64,000 nucleotides of DNA from Dillenia suffruticosa (lineage: Eukaryota > Streptophyta > Magnoliopsida > Dilleniales > Dilleniaceae): assembly GCA_033439265.1 (NCBI GenBank), contig JAVTVX010000031.1:10587501-10651500 (forward strand). The letters are read 5' to 3'. The notes under the pieces were generated by a model. The model worked only from the letters and a program-made list of their open reading frames with translations. It did not search any database and was not told the DNA's origin. Positions 35,575 through 48,092 of this stretch are shown here, piece after piece. Both the position numbers and the translations under genes were made by a program. Within the stretch, counting starts at the first letter, position 1. Every line of letters starts with the position of its first letter.

Positions 35575-36572
35575 CACAAAGAACAACGGAATGGGTATTG
35601 CATTAGTGAAAACTATCTCCAACTAGGAACCAAATTGCAGTGAGAGGTAAGAAAAAGGTGAAACAAAACAGTGGACTCAAAACATACTTCAATTGGAACC
35701 ACTCGAAGTTAGATCTTAGTGCAATAAAAAGTCAACCATTTTAAGCTACCAGTCTCAAACTCAACCACCGGTGCTTAGCTTACTCATTGAAATAGTGAGG
35801 GTTCTTTTTTTTTTTTTTTTGGCTCAAAACCAATGTGACACTATTGGTGCCTTGAACAGTAGTGTAGGAAAAATGATTCACATTTTGTTTTTATTTTTTT
35901 TTATTTGAGGGGTTTTTCTATAAATGGAAAAAGGTTGGAAAGAGCAGTCAAATTGGGCCAAGTGTGACTCAAATTTTAAGGTCAAGATAGATCGGCTCTC
36001 CTTCTCCTGGAATGTGTATCAATTTATCGGAAATAGCTACCAAGTTTGAGTCTAACAGTTGCATCTTCTTGAGGAAAAGAGTCAGGACCTTCCATAAAAT
36101 TAGACCTATATTTTTGTCATTTGATTTCCTCTTCAAACCTTTTACAAACTTGATGATTTCAGATCACCAGATTTCGTATATTTCTTTAGTATTTTACAAT
36201 CTATAATCTAAGTACCAACATAGATTGGTTCTTCTCCTTCAATATCTTGAATTTTTGTTACTTTGATTTTTTTTGGAAAAAAAAAATGTTAACTAATTAT
36301 TGTATGTATGTGACTTTTGATTTTTTTTCCTGTCATTAGCTAAAGGAGAATTTCCTTTTTCACTTGGAATCTTTCAAACCTCTCTGTCTCACCCCATGGA
36401 ATTTTCAACTTTTGAATATGGTCGTAGGATCACTCATTACTACAATATACTCATGCATGTTCAATATAAACCTCATTATTCTTCATACAATATCTAACTT
36501 CTTCACAACACAGATTTCTCTCAACATATCTTAAGATGTATTTTCTTCTTACTAAAGCTTTGAAGTATTCAA
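35575..36572 (+). repeat. Inverted repeat arm 2 (second lipase 5' region, inverted)
   Basis: Reverse complement of arm 1. A gene driven by it would run rightward, with the TATA-like AATATAAAC at 36463-36471. The arm ends about 100 bases short of the start-codon position, where a copia-like LTR begins at 36573. No lipase coding sequence was found to the right. Confidence 0.7.
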
Positions 36573-37080
36573 TGTTAGATCCTTAATCCAACATTGGACA
36601 TGTGAATAATTATGTTATAGATTGTAGATTGAGTCCAATTGAAAGTGATCTATTAAGATTTAAATAATTAGGACTTTAATGTATCTCATAGGGTGTGGGC
36701 ATCTGTAGACCAAGCCTAAGGTATAATTCTTATTTTTATGATGGTATAAGATACGAATACCAAAAGAAAACAAAATTAATCTTATATAGTGATTATTCTC
36801 CCCAAATTATATAGAATATTCATTCTTTTTGACATCTCATCATCATCGAGAGAGAAAACTAAGAGAAAAATTAAGTGGTTCTCTTTGAAATACATGTTGA
36901 TTTGGAAAGCAAAGATTCTCTGACAGATACGCATTGATTTGAAAGGCAAATTGTAGGACTCTAAATTAGCAATTAGTCATTATGGATTCAGGTATATTTC
37001 TATTTATTAATCTAACAATTTTTTAATAATTTAATATGAAAATTTGAATGTATAGGTGATGATTTTAACTGAATCTAACA
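36573..37080 (+). repeat. Copia-like LTR remnant
   Basis: Starts TGTTAGATCCTTAATCCAAC, followed by ATTGG: the TCC-AACATTGG phrase common in plant Copia LTR starts. It ends GAATCTAACA at 37080, followed by ATGGTATGAACACACC, a worn tRNA-Met-type primer site. No gag or pol follows. No second LTR was found, so it is a solo or truncated end. Confidence 0.5.
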
Positions 37081-37978
37081 ATGGTATGAACACACCTTCA
37101 TATTGAATCGTTGAGAAATAATTTTTCAAAATTTTCCGTTAAATACGATTATAATTGTTTGTCTTGTTGATTTTAAATTCAAATCACACACACACACACG
37201 TGTGTACGTATATATGAATTTTATTAGTTGAATTTGATTTTCTGGTTAAAGAAGATTAAAGGAAAATTTTATTTTTCATTTTATTTGGATACATTTCTAT
37301 GGATTCAAAAATCAAATTAGTTTTTTTTTTTAAAAAAAAACAGAGGCGTTTTCCTGTGCGTTGGCATTTTGGAATATCACTAACTTGGGTAATCTGAAAT
37401 GTTTTATTGGGTTGAATGATGTTGGGGTACATTCCGTGTTGATGAAATGTTTCAGAAAAATATAAAAATATTAGTTCAAATTTCTTTTGGTGTTCTTCGT
37501 GGGATAGTATTGTTTGTTAAAAAAAAAAATAAGAAAACAATTGAAGTTAAGGAATATGAACTTTGCATTAATTGCTGGTGGAACATCAATTTTTTGTTAC
37601 CACGAAAATCAATTTTTTGTTACTGGGATAGTAATGTGTGATGAGATGAAAACATCGCCAAAACACTTTAAGAATATTACTATATAGAATATCAAGTATA
37701 CCCCAATTTTTAATTCCAATTTTGAATCAATATTCATCTTTAGTTCCTGCACCAGAAATTTAAATATCGTTAAAACTTTAACTTTTGTATGTGGATGCAT
37801 GCATCCTAGTAAATGAAATAAAAACATCATTTACCTCAAAATTTGGGAACCGGAAGCATCTAGTTGACTTGTTCGATAAAATAAATTAGTAAATGAATAG
37901 AATAGAAAATTATTAAAGAGAACGCTAGCAACTTTACTAATGAATAGTGAAACAAATATATATCTTTTCAATATAATA
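37081..37978. other. AT-rich intergenic DNA
   Basis: No supported gene. It holds homopolymer runs and a short CA repeat (37190-37199). The left part could be the worn copia leader. Confidence 0.4.
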
Positions 37979-38964
37979 TGTAATACCTAAAAAAAAAAAA
38001 ATAGAGGAGGCACTGCGTTTTGACCAAAACGCAGCACCTCCCCTCCCCCTTTTTCCCCAAATTGATTACGGCTAACAGCCCTAATCTTTCCCCCCTCTCC
38101 CGATTCTCTCTCATTCTCCCTCTCCATCACTATCTACCACCTCACGCCACCACTGCAACTATCTCTCTCTCTCTCTCTCCATCGCTCTCTCTCTCTCTCT
38201 CTCGAGCACTCTCTTTGTCTCCGTCGCTCTCTCTCTCGAATCTCCGCACTCTCTCCGCCTCCGACCACCGTGCGCGACCGCCCCTCTCTCTATTTTCTCT
38301 CTTCTGCGCGTGAACAGAGCACCCTTCCTCTCTTCCGCACACGACAGCTCGTAGAGATCTCACTCTCTCGCTCGTTCGCTCACTGCTCTCCCTACCGAGA
38401 GCCTTTTTGTGGCCTTCATTGAAGTTCCAAACCAACATCCACCTTAGACCTTCGAAACCCTAGGCCGACTGTGGATCCATCTCTGTGCAGGTAAGAACAG
38501 ACTTCTGAATCCTAGTTTTAGAGTTCCAAATTTTTTTAGGTGATTGAACTAACTTACCATACTTTGTTTTGGTGAAGAGGCACTGCAGATCACCAATAGG
38601 ACTAAGGAGACATTCGAATGAGGCTGCGAAATGTGAAACCCTAGGTGAGAAAAATTCATGTTGCTTAAAAAATTGAATGAGTTTAGTCTGAATTTAGAAT
38701 GAGAGCTTTGTATGTGTCCCGAAAATGTGTGGAGTTTGAAGAGAAAGCATTTTCCTGAATTTGATAAGTGATTTCGAGGGTTACGACTAAATTTTACATG
38801 AATTTAGGTTCATTAATACGAAAGAAATATGTAAGATGAAATTTGGAACTTGTTGGGTTAATTAAGATAGATTTCCTTGGAATTTGAATTGAAATTGTGG
38901 ATTATTGGTCTTGGTTGACCTTTTTGGAGGCTTGAAAGGGATCAATTCGAATTTGATTGAAAAG

Positions 38965-38986
38965 TAGAGAGTGAATACCCTCTCTA
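38965..38986 (+). other. Conserved hairpin 1 (element C)
   Basis: TAGAGAG pairs with CTCTCTA around TGAATACC. Relative to element A, a G-C pair has become A-T on both sides. Confidence 0.65.
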
Positions 38987-39687
38987 GAGATGAGTGGATG
39001 GTCCATTGTGTTATAAATGAGTAAAATAAGTTTAAATTCTTTTGTGAAATGTTTTGAATGATTTTTACAATTGTTATATGAAATTATTTATGATTGTGGG
39101 ATGTTTGGAATGGAAGTTTGAATTACGAATGCATCCTATGTAATTATCAATGAATTTATGCCATTTGCATTTGATATTGGATTTGTAAATGTTTGTAGCA
39201 TGAATTTCAGAATTTGTTTGATGAAACATGACACATTGACTGTAATTTGAATGATTGTGAAATGATGGTGCACGAATGTAATGGCTATAGTCATTCCCTC
39301 CACGGAGCGTCCCGATAGGGTGACGTGGGTAGGGTTTTATTACGAGAGAGGTGTACGTGGCCTCTTCACTGCTACGTCGGACTATTCGGATTGTACCCCG
39401 GTGAAGTACGAGCCAACACCAAGGAAGGAAATAGTGTTTGGAAATACTAAAATGGAAAACCCCTTGACGGGCTTCCATCTGGATTCGGCCAAACTCAGGA
39501 CGAAAGTGATTTCGATAAGACCCTTGTGATTTTCCAAAAGAATAATTGATGTGGATGCATACTTTGTGAACTATCTGATTTATTGAGAATACTTTTACAT
39601 ATAACGTGTTGTTTACGAGATATGCTTTGATTTTCCCATATTCACCCCTCATTTATCACACAATCATATCATTGCACTTCACTCACT

Positions 39688-39705
39688 GAGTATTCCTCAA
39701 TACTC
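39688..39705 (+). other. Conserved hairpin 2 (element C)
   Basis: GAGTATT pairs with AATACTC around a CCTC loop. Relative to A, the closing C-G pair is replaced by T-A. TACTCAC and a pyrimidine tract follow. Confidence 0.65.
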
Positions 39706-40469
39706 ACCTCTCTTTTCACATTTTATAGAGGATACTTAGTGTGGAGATTGTACGGGGATTGAAGCCTGCGAAGGATTTTTGCTGTTTTGTGTAGGTATTA
39801 TAGTGATGTAGGGTTATTTTGGTTGATTTTGAAATCTATGGAAGGGAAGACTTGTATAATTCTTTTGGTATGGATTAAATCAATACTTGTTTCATATATA
39901 GAGTAAGTATTGATGGAATCCTTACATAGTTTGTATTGGAATTCGTACGAAACTTGTTTATTTTCTCTCAACTCTTATTTTGGTTAGACTTGTTGTTTAA
40001 ATGAGACGTCTGATTTAAAATGATGAGATTTGTTATTTTCTTTCGATTTTACGGAATTCTGTTCATCTCATACCGTATAGACTTTACTGACGTTAGCTCG
40101 TTTCTTCATGCGAGCGTTAGTAAATTTGTGCGATTATGATTTGGGATTTTTTTGTTTTAAATGCTTTAATTGTACTGAGAATTTTGGAACTATTGGGATG
40201 ACCAATTTTGCATGCATGCATGTATAGAAACCTCCGCCCCATTTGTGTGTTGACGCATGCTCGTGTGTACAGGGATGGACCGGATGGGTCATTGCATGCA
40301 TATTGTTATATGATTTTCCTATTTCTGATGGAGTTATGTATTGGATAAGTTGCTGAATTGATTTGTAGCCTTGCGGAGTCCCAGTATATGGGGAGATTTT
40401 ATCCGTGTATCGAGACAACGCGGTAACTGTTGCGTGATCGATCCGAGGATCGGGGCGTGACAGCTTTAA

Positions 40470-40482
40470 TGGTATCAGAGCC
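40470..40482 (+). other. Element C primer binding site
   Basis: TGGTATCAGAGCC eight bases after the LTR end: tRNA-Met type. Confidence 0.85.
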
Positions 40483-40705
40483 AGGTTGGCTCACGATTTT
40501 AAAAGGTTGATGATTTTGAAATGTTTTCAATTGTTTCTAAATGTCCCGAAAGTTTTCTAAAGATTTTAAGATCTTTTAAGAGTCTCTGGAGAATGTACAG
40601 AGTCTTCCCTGGATTTCTTAGTAAATTAAAAACATTCTTTTTAGGGGGTTAAAGCCTTCGCTTAAGTCCTCGATTTAATCGTAATTTCTTATTGTGTAGA
40701 TCACT

Positions 40706-42085
40706 ATGCCTCTACGAAGGAGAATGAGGAATGTGAACGAGATTCCTCCAGCGGAACATGAGGATGAGTCGTCCTCGCATGCTCTTCCTCCTTCTGTGCC
40801 TACACACCCGGCTCCTCCTACCGGTATTTCGGCTCCTTCTATTGCTGCTCTTCAACAAGTAATAGAGTGGTGGAGTACTTTCGGAGCGCAGTACCAAGCT
40901 CCACATGCAACTTCAGCTCCTTCACCGACTACTCCTTCAGTACCAGTTGCTACGCCTAGTATACCAGTAGCACCCCCTCCTTCGGTTGATACAACAACCG
41001 ATCGCGCTACTGTACAGCTGTCAAAACTGCTGAAAGAAGCAACACAACTAGGGTATGAAACATTTGTGGGCACTTCTGATGCTACAGTGGCCAAGGAATG
41101 GATTGGCCGCATTCAAGAGACCGTTTCCGATATGAGATTAAGCGATGAGATGAAATTATGGGTGGTGGTAAAACTGTTGGATAAAGGTGCAAGAACATGG
41201 TGGGAGAATGTGAAGGGAAGGGCTCCTGTTCCTCCCACTTGGACAGAATTCCTTAGGACCTTTGAGGAGAATACTACACCCGATTCTATCGGGATAAAAA
41301 AAGAAAGGAATATTTCAAGTTAGCTTAGGGAAACAAGACAGTATGTGAGTATGAGACAAAGTTGAGAGAACTTGCCACTTATGTTCCGGAGTTTGTGAAC
41401 TCCGAGGAGTCCCTGTGTTCAAAGTTTGAGTCAGGGCTGAATTTGAGTATACGAGAGAGAATGTCAATCACCAAGGGGCGTAACTTTCGAGACATTCGAG
41501 ACTTGGCTTTGAGAGCAGAGAAAATGGTGATAGAGAGAAGCAAAGTTAGGGAGCACCATGGGAAGAGGAAGAAACCTAGTGGCTCCAGTCTGAGTCCAGG
41601 TTTTAAAAAGAGTCGAGGTACTAGCTCTTATAGCGATGGATCCTTTTCAGGGTTGGTTGGCTTCCTCAAAGTCAATCGACTTATAGGCTGAGTGCTCCCA
41701 GCAGAACTGTTAGTATGGGAGTAGGGTCTAGGGGTGGTAGAGGAGAAATTTGCCCGAATTACAAGGGCCGTCATCCGGGTCCATGTAGGGAACCCAAAAG
41801 TTACTATAATTGTGGGAAGGAAGGTCACTTTCGGTACTCTTGTCCGGAGTTGAATGTAGAAGGACAAGAAAGTCGACAAGTTCGAGATCCCCCAAGCAGT
41901 TCTAAAAGAGATCCGACAATTGCTCCTATACCTTCCACCAGCAATGTACTGAGGACAGGCACGGAAAGTAATACTGTAGCTGCTTCCACACAATGCCCTC
42001 AACCTAGAACTCAGATCCGAATTTACGCCATGACAAATGAAGAGGTCCAAATTAATCCTGACGTAGTCACAGGTAATCTCTATTG
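40706..42085 (+). pseudogene. Element C gag, frameshifted
   Basis: MPLRRRMRNVNEIPP at 40706 is close to element B gag. It is open to about 41270, then shifts frame (41362-41691: ELATYVPEF, NLSIRERMS) and again (41715-42085). The zinc region reads YYNCGKEGHFRYSC: the first Cys of the knuckle is Tyr. It ends NPDVVTGNLY. Confidence 0.88.
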
Positions 42086-42192
42086 AATTATAGGTTCTGA
42101 ATTTGAAAATGATTACGATTTGATGGTTTGTGATTATGATTTAAGGAATATGGATGATATGATTTTGTTAATGTGTTATATTTATAGGTACG

Positions 42193-42786
42193 ATGAAAAT
42201 TTTTGATGTTGATGCACATGTGCTCATAGATATCGGGTCTAATAATTCATTTGTGTGTTCGGAGTTTGCTAGACATTCTGATAGGCCATTAGTCCCACTT
42301 GCTGAAGAATTGTTGGTTATTACCCCTTTGGGAGAGCATTTGATTAGGGATTCAGTATACAAGTCTTGTGAGGTGAAAGTTCGTGAAACAATCCTTGAAA
42401 CGGATTTGATTCCATTGGATATGAAAGATTTTGACGCCATCCTAGGCATGGATTGACTATATCTTCACCGAGATTCCGTGAATTGCTTCACTAAAGAAGT
42501 GGAATTCCGAAGGCCAGGATATCCCTTGCTAGTATTCACCGGTGAACGGCGAGTATTGCCAAGTTGTGTAATTTCAGCTCTTGAAGCACGGAGATTAGTG
42601 CATAAAGGATGTGAAGCTTATTTGGCTCACATTGTTGATACCACGGTGAGAAGCCCTAGTCTGAATGATGTTCCTATAGTGAACGAGTTTCCAGATGTTT
42701 TTCCAGAAGAGTTACCTGGGTTGTTACCAAATCGACCTAGTCTGAATGAAGCTTATTTGGTTCACATTCTCCAAATCATTTTGTAA
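42193..42786 (+). pseudogene. Element C protease and start of pol
   Basis: The protease active site reads LIDIGSNNSFV, with Ile for the Thr after the catalytic Asp. TGA at 42454-42456 stands at a Trp position (compare MDWL in B). The frame reopens through [17 protein letters not shown] to EELPGL, then enters a filler patch (42729-42775) and RT sequence from far downstream, with TAA at 42784-42786. Confidence 0.85.
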
Positions 42787-42861
42787 ACTCTTAAGGAGAA
42801 AGAGTTGTATACCAAATTCTCAAAATGCGAGTTTTGGCTAAGAGAGATTGGATTTTTGGGT
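42787..42861 (+). pseudogene. RT scrap of element C
   Basis: Reads [21 protein letters not shown], the RT segment that lies about 220 codons after EELPGL in element B, so a large internal deletion joins the two. Cut at 42861. Confidence 0.8.
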
Positions 42862-45485
42862 CCCGCGGCAGCACCTCCCTCGCCCGAAGCCGCTGCGCAC
42901 CACCAGTACTACCACCGTCTTCTTCTTCTTCTTCTTCTCTCTCTCTATTTCCATCTCTCGGTTTCTCTCTCATTCTCTCTCTCTCTCCCTTCGTTGTTCG
43001 CGATCTCTTTCGCGATCACCCTCTTGACCTTCTCCGTCGCGCGCTTCTGTCACACGCCACCACGGTGAGCAAGCCAGTGTGAGAGCACTGCACAATCTTC
43101 CTTTTGTGAGCGCCCCTGCGGAACCCCCCTACACGAGCGCCAGCGTGCCCCTGCACGAGCTACCCTGTTCAAGCGCGCCCCCCAGTGCGACTTCCCTCGC
43201 ACGAGCGTGCCTCAGTGCATGACTGCAGTCTCTCGCTAGCTTGCTAACCCGTGAGCCCACTAGCGGGCCAGCCCACCAGCCCGCGACGGCCCGCAAGCCT
43301 GCAATCGGCTTTCTCCTTTGAGAGCCATCTGTCATTTTCACAGAAATCCTTCACTGTAGGTAACGGCTATGTTAGATGTGGATTAGTGTTTAGAAATTGA
43401 TTTAGTCGTTAACGTGGTTTCAAAATTGAAAATATTACAGGTTTTTAATTAATCTGACGGGTGAACGAAAGCTAGGTTTGAGATTCGAGTAAACCTAGGT
43501 GAGGGAAACGAAATTATTTCCATATTTCAATTTAATTTTGTCGAATTGACGATGAATTTAGAATCGGAAGTTATATATATGTTGTTGTGGCTTAAAATCT
43601 ATATTTAAGTTCTTAGAACATGTGGTTAAATGTGCAGAAATTTTGGAGTATGTTTTGACTTGAGAATGAAAATAGGTTTCGATATTGTTAAAATGACATA
43701 TGGTTTGAAGAAATCAGAGGAGAATTGAAAAATGTATGATTTTTCAAAGATTTTTCTAATTTGTAGAAAATTTATGTATTTTAGACTTGTTTTCATTTTT
43801 GAACGGTTTTAGGTTTGAAATTAGCTTGATTTTGATTTGATTATTTACTTATAAATGGAACGAAATTGATGACATTGGTGTATATTTATAAATTGAAAAA
43901 TTTAGGGTTTGTACGAACTTAAGGAAAATAATAAACCCTGAAAATAGTCAGAAATTTGATGAAAATCATGATGATTTGATTACGTTGGCATTTTTGGTGA
44001 TTTGATTGAGGGGAGTTTTGATTCTACGTGTTGTTGTTTTATTGAGGAGTGCGCTATCCTCTCCAAAACTGTGAGTGAGATTTATTTTAATGTTTTTGTT
44101 TAATGTGTAAACTCTGTTTTAAAATATTCGATAAATGAGCATGATTTGTAGCGTGCTTGAAATGTTTTCACTGGTTTTGAAATTGATTTTTGTGAACCGA
44201 TGGAGTGTCTAAAAACTATGTTAAAATATTGAAATTATGCATCCATGTGGTTGAAATGCATAATGTGTCATTTTATGCTATATGTTGCATTTGGTTTGTG
44301 AACCTGATTTCGGTACATTTTGATACGATTTTGAATTTGGCCTTGAGGGCTTTGCTATGTATTGTTCCGTAGCTACGAAGGACACCGTGAGATGCGCTTT
44401 GGTGGCGTGCGGATATGCCTAGGCCTGGGGTATCCCATGAGTTGTTGTGATTTTTATTAACGACACAATAGTAGCTAGGTTAAACCCGAAAGGGGAAGGA
44501 TTTGGATACTCTCTCCAAGTCTAGCACCTGGACGAGCTCCGTCGCCAACGCCAAGGTAGAGAGCACTTTAAATAATCTCGTATATAACACCACCGGTGCG
44601 CCTATCATAGATCGCGGTAGACCTCTGCCAGGATATTTTCGGTTAGCAGCTCTATGATTTTAGTGACAGTGCTTTGAATGCATATTTGACTTGAAAATAC
44701 GTGTTAATGATATATTGTTGAACTGAAAAGTATGATGATTTGAAATATGATTCGTATACTTATGCTTTGACACTCCAGTTTCACACTTCATATTAGACGA
44801 TTGCATTGACCCACTCACTCACTGAGTATTCTTTCTGTGAGTACTCACCCCTCATTTTCCTTCTTGTTTCAGAGATAGTATTTGACAAGGAGCGTTACTT
44901 TAGGATGCTCGGTATTATTGGGAGATCTGGTTTGGATTTGAGAAGTTATTATATATTTCTGCTGCAAAATTTGTATTGGTAATGTAGATGCATTCTGAGA
45001 TCTATAGACGACCATTGTGTAATTCTGGGATGACTGTATAAATATGGACATTTAAATTGTGGAACTCTCATGTCATTGCATAACATTGCATTGAGGCACT
45101 TCTTATTCGTTGTGTATGTACTTGGGAATGTGTTATGTCTTAGAAGTGTACTCTAGGATCACTCGGTGCCATCTTTAAATCACAGGAGGGGCGACTGGCG
45201 GCTGTCCATACCTTTGACGGGGGTATGGTAGTAGAGGTCTGTGGCTAAGTTGCTGAAAATTTTTATAGCCTTGCGTTATTCTGGATGTTGGATGTGGGAT
45301 TGGTTGATTTTGGAGAGACCGGGATGGCCATTTAATTATTTTACAGGATGGTTGTAATTATACAGGATTAATTGTACTTGGGAGACCTCCGAAATATGGG
45401 AAGGTTTTGCCTGATTTTCTGTAAAAATATAGCTGGCATTCAGGACAACGGGCAGCTGTTCACGATCCCAGTTCGGGGCGTGACA
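42862..45485 (+). repeat. LTR fragment D (start missing)
   Basis: Homologous in order to LTR A: CT/TTC-rich leader (42915-43000), GC-rich block, donor CTGTAG/GTAACG at about 43359, acceptor TTACAG at about 43440, CCTAG/GTGAGG at 43498, hairpin 1 at 44044-44061, hairpin 2 at 44824-44846, acceptor CAG at 44872, and end GGGGCGTGACA at 45485. The TG start and palindrome are absent. No primer site follows; LINE sequence begins at once. Confidence 0.8.
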
Positions 45486-46575
45486 TGAAGTGGAAAGTTG
45501 GAGATGGTAAGAACATAAAATTCTGGACTAACAGATGGGTGGAGGATAGTAGCCCTTCTAGTTTGCTTCGAGCCCTTGGCAAACAAATGCCACTAACTTA
45601 TGATTGAGCAACTTTTTACATGTAAAAGGAAATTGGAGAATCAAGGAGCTCAATGGTATGCTTACGAAAGAGAGAAAGTAGAGGAAATCAAAGGGATCAT
45701 GGTTACCAAGTTAGAGCTCAATAGTATGAGACGTACACAATGCTAGCCAAAAAGGAAGCTTTTAGGAGGAATCCCCTTCACAAATGGCTTGAAGAAGGGG
45801 CTAGCATAATAGATAAAGCTAGCAATTTGATTTTGAATATTATGTTTATAACAACCGTTTAGACCATCTGGAAGTGCAAGTACAAAGCACTCCTCCAAAA
45901 GGTCCATGTGCCTCTCCAAGAAGTGGCTACAATGGCATTTAGGCTAGCCAAATATGCAAACCTTGCTTAGAAGGAGAACACCTGTAAGAAGACTAGAGTG
46001 AAGCTGAAATAAAGTGGAACCCTCCGCAAGATGGGTGGTGGAAGCTGAACACGGTTGGAGCTGTCTCTTATAATCCAGGTCGAGCTAGTGCTAGAGGAAT
46101 CATAAGAGACAATTAAGGAAGTTGGGTGGCTAGCTTTGTGTCCCACACTGGTAAAGGGTAGGGGCTTATGGCTAAGATCTAAGGACTTAGGGTCTTCAGA
46201 TAGCCAAAAGGAAGGGGCTAATCAAGCTAGAAGTGGAGGTTGATTCAACTATTCTAACCAAACTTTTGGAAGACAACACCCTAGAGGATCACCCATTAAG
46301 CTACATTCGCTAGTAGTGCAAAAGCCTAATGGAGCACTTAAATGTAAGAAGTGAAGCATGTTTTCAAGGAAGCTAATGCATGTGTCGATCATTTAGCTTC
46401 GTTAGGACAATATAGGAAGAGAGGGTAATGGAGGGGATCCACGAGCATCTATTCTTCATGTGCTGATCATTTTCCCCTTGAGCTTGCGTGCCTTGAGTCT
46501 GTTGTTTGTTTCCTTTCCTCCTTTTTGTTTATGTTTGCTTTGTTTCTTCATGTCACCAAAAAAAAAGAAGAAAAG
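45486..46575 (+). pseudogene. LINE (non-LTR retrotransposon) 3' end with RNase H
   Basis: WKVGDGKNIKFWTNRWVEDS (45488-45547) is the conserved block after reverse transcriptase in plant L1-type elements. Around 46030-46130 broken frames read WWKLNT and GAVSYNPGRASARGIIRD, typical of the plant-type RNase H domain attached to such elements. An A-rich tail at 46556-46575 is consistent with a LINE 3' end. Many stops; the 5' part is missing. Confidence 0.75.
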
Positions 46576-47062
46576 CCGAAAAATACACAACAATGGCTTT
46601 TAGGTTTTCAATAGTTGGTCTAGTTACCAAAAATATCGCTCCCACAAGTGCTGATTAATATTTAATACTGTAAATAAGGGGTGCCATTATTGGTGCCCTT
46701 TTAATTGCAATAGCATTAGCTCTTTTGGAAGTATAAGTTAAGGTAGACATAATTTTTTTAAATACCTCAATCACCCCCCGTCAATCGCGTGCCTATACCA
46801 TCTGACTGCAGAGTTCTAGTAGACATTGATACTGTAGTTCGCTTTCTAGCAAGGACTAGTTACGATGGTTAGTGTCAACCACTTTCTGGCTGAAGTTTCG
46901 TATAAAGATCTCTAACAATGTAATGTGAGTCTTCTATTCAATATATTTTTATTTGCTTTTATATCATCTTAAATTAGTTGGTCTTTTCATGTTTGGATTG
47001 TTTTAAATTTCAGATTAGTATCTCACGTAATTGGATTGACCCAACTAACCCCATAGGTATAA
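46576..47062. other. Intergenic DNA
   Basis: No gene or element recognised. The last three bases, TAA (47060-47062), would be the left target duplication of the CACTA element if its right end could be found. Confidence 0.4.
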
Positions 47063-47800
47063 CACTCCACAAAAAACATCAATTTGCGACAAATTTTGTG
47101 ACAAATTTACATGAAAAATTTGTTCCGAAACAAATTTGTGATGAATTTTGCAACAAATTTTTTTTCGTTGCTAATAAGCCATCGCAAAATTTTGGGACGA
47201 AAAATTAATTATTCGTCACAAAAATTTTCAACAAATATTTTTTTGTTGCAAAATTCGTCGCAAATATAACAAAAATTTTATTCGTCGCAAATTAACAACA
47301 AATAAATTTTTCATCGCAAATTTATAACAAATAAAATTTTCGTTGCAAAATTTGCGACGAAAAACTTATTTGTTGCAAATTTGCGATGAATAACATTTTT
47401 GTCATAAATTTTGCGACAAAAAAATATTTGTTGCAAATTTTGCAACGAATAAGTTATTCGTTGCAAATTAGCAATGAAAAATAATTCGTCGCAACTTTGC
47501 CACGAAATATTTTTTGTTGTATATTTGCCACGAATCTAATTTTCATCACAAATTTGCGACAAATAGTTTTTTTCGTCTAAATTTTTGCAACGAAATGTAA
47601 TTCGTGACAAATTAGGAACGAAAAAAAATTCATCGGAGAATTTGTTATAAATTTACGACGAATTTTTTTTGTTACAAAATTTGTCGCTAATCAAAATTTA
47701 CAATTCAATTTTACCAACGAAATTTGCGACGTGCATAGTTTTCAGAGACAAATTTTGTGATAAATATGTATTTTACAATAAATATAAATTTTATTGACAT
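47063..47800. repeat. CACTA subterminal repeats
   Basis: Dozens of variants of TTTGCGACGAAT and its complement in both orientations. In CACTA elements such arrays bind the TNPA-type protein. Confidence 0.75.
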
Positions 47801-48092
47801 ATTTGGACCATTTTTCTCTATATAACCTGTATTTATGCTTGCTCATCCAACCCCATCAACAATTAATCATCCAAATCATTTTTTAAATCAAATTTCATCC
47901 ATCTATACTCATCAATATAACTAATTATTCAATAAGATCAATAAGTTAAAAATTCAACAAAAAATCATAATAGTAATATCAAAGATAAAAGCAATATCAA
48001 GTCTAAATGTTAAAATATCAATAACCATACAAAACCAAAAAAATCAATGTAACGAGTATCAAAATGTAATAGTCAAATAATAGTACACAATT

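Larger units (their letters stand above)
37979..40462 (+). repeat. Element C 5' LTR
   Basis: TGTAATACC to GGGGCGTGACA, 2484 bp. Contains the start palindrome CTGCGTTTTG/CAAAACGCAG at about 38010-38032, a CT-rich tract (38160-38240), donor GTGCAG/GTAAGA at about 38489, a micro-exon ending CCCTAG/GTGAGA at 38644, hairpin 1 38965-38986, hairpin 2 39688-39705 and acceptor TAG at 39728. Confidence 0.88.
37979..42861 (+). mobile_element. Element C: 5' half of a Ty3/gypsy element
   Basis: 5' LTR 37979-40462, primer site, gag, protease and a scrap of RT. It is colinear with element B in gag and protease, ends in a rearranged zone at 42725-42790, and joins LTR fragment D at about 42861. There is no 3' LTR of its own. 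Confidence 0.85.

Noticed and set aside
36012..36206. 64-codon plus-strand frame between arms
   Set aside because: Not preserved in the sister copies of the same segment.
38020..38438. Ser/Leu-rich and Arg/Glu-rich frames in LTR C
   Set aside because: By-product of the CT repeat in the LTR leader.
39074..39652. A 192-codon minus-strand frame in LTR C
   Set aside because: Within the intron-like part of the LTR, no motif, not kept in related LTRs.
47063..47800. CRISPR-like array
   Set aside because: Repeats are short, variable and in both orientations without fixed spacers; this is plant nuclear CACTA subterminal sequence.
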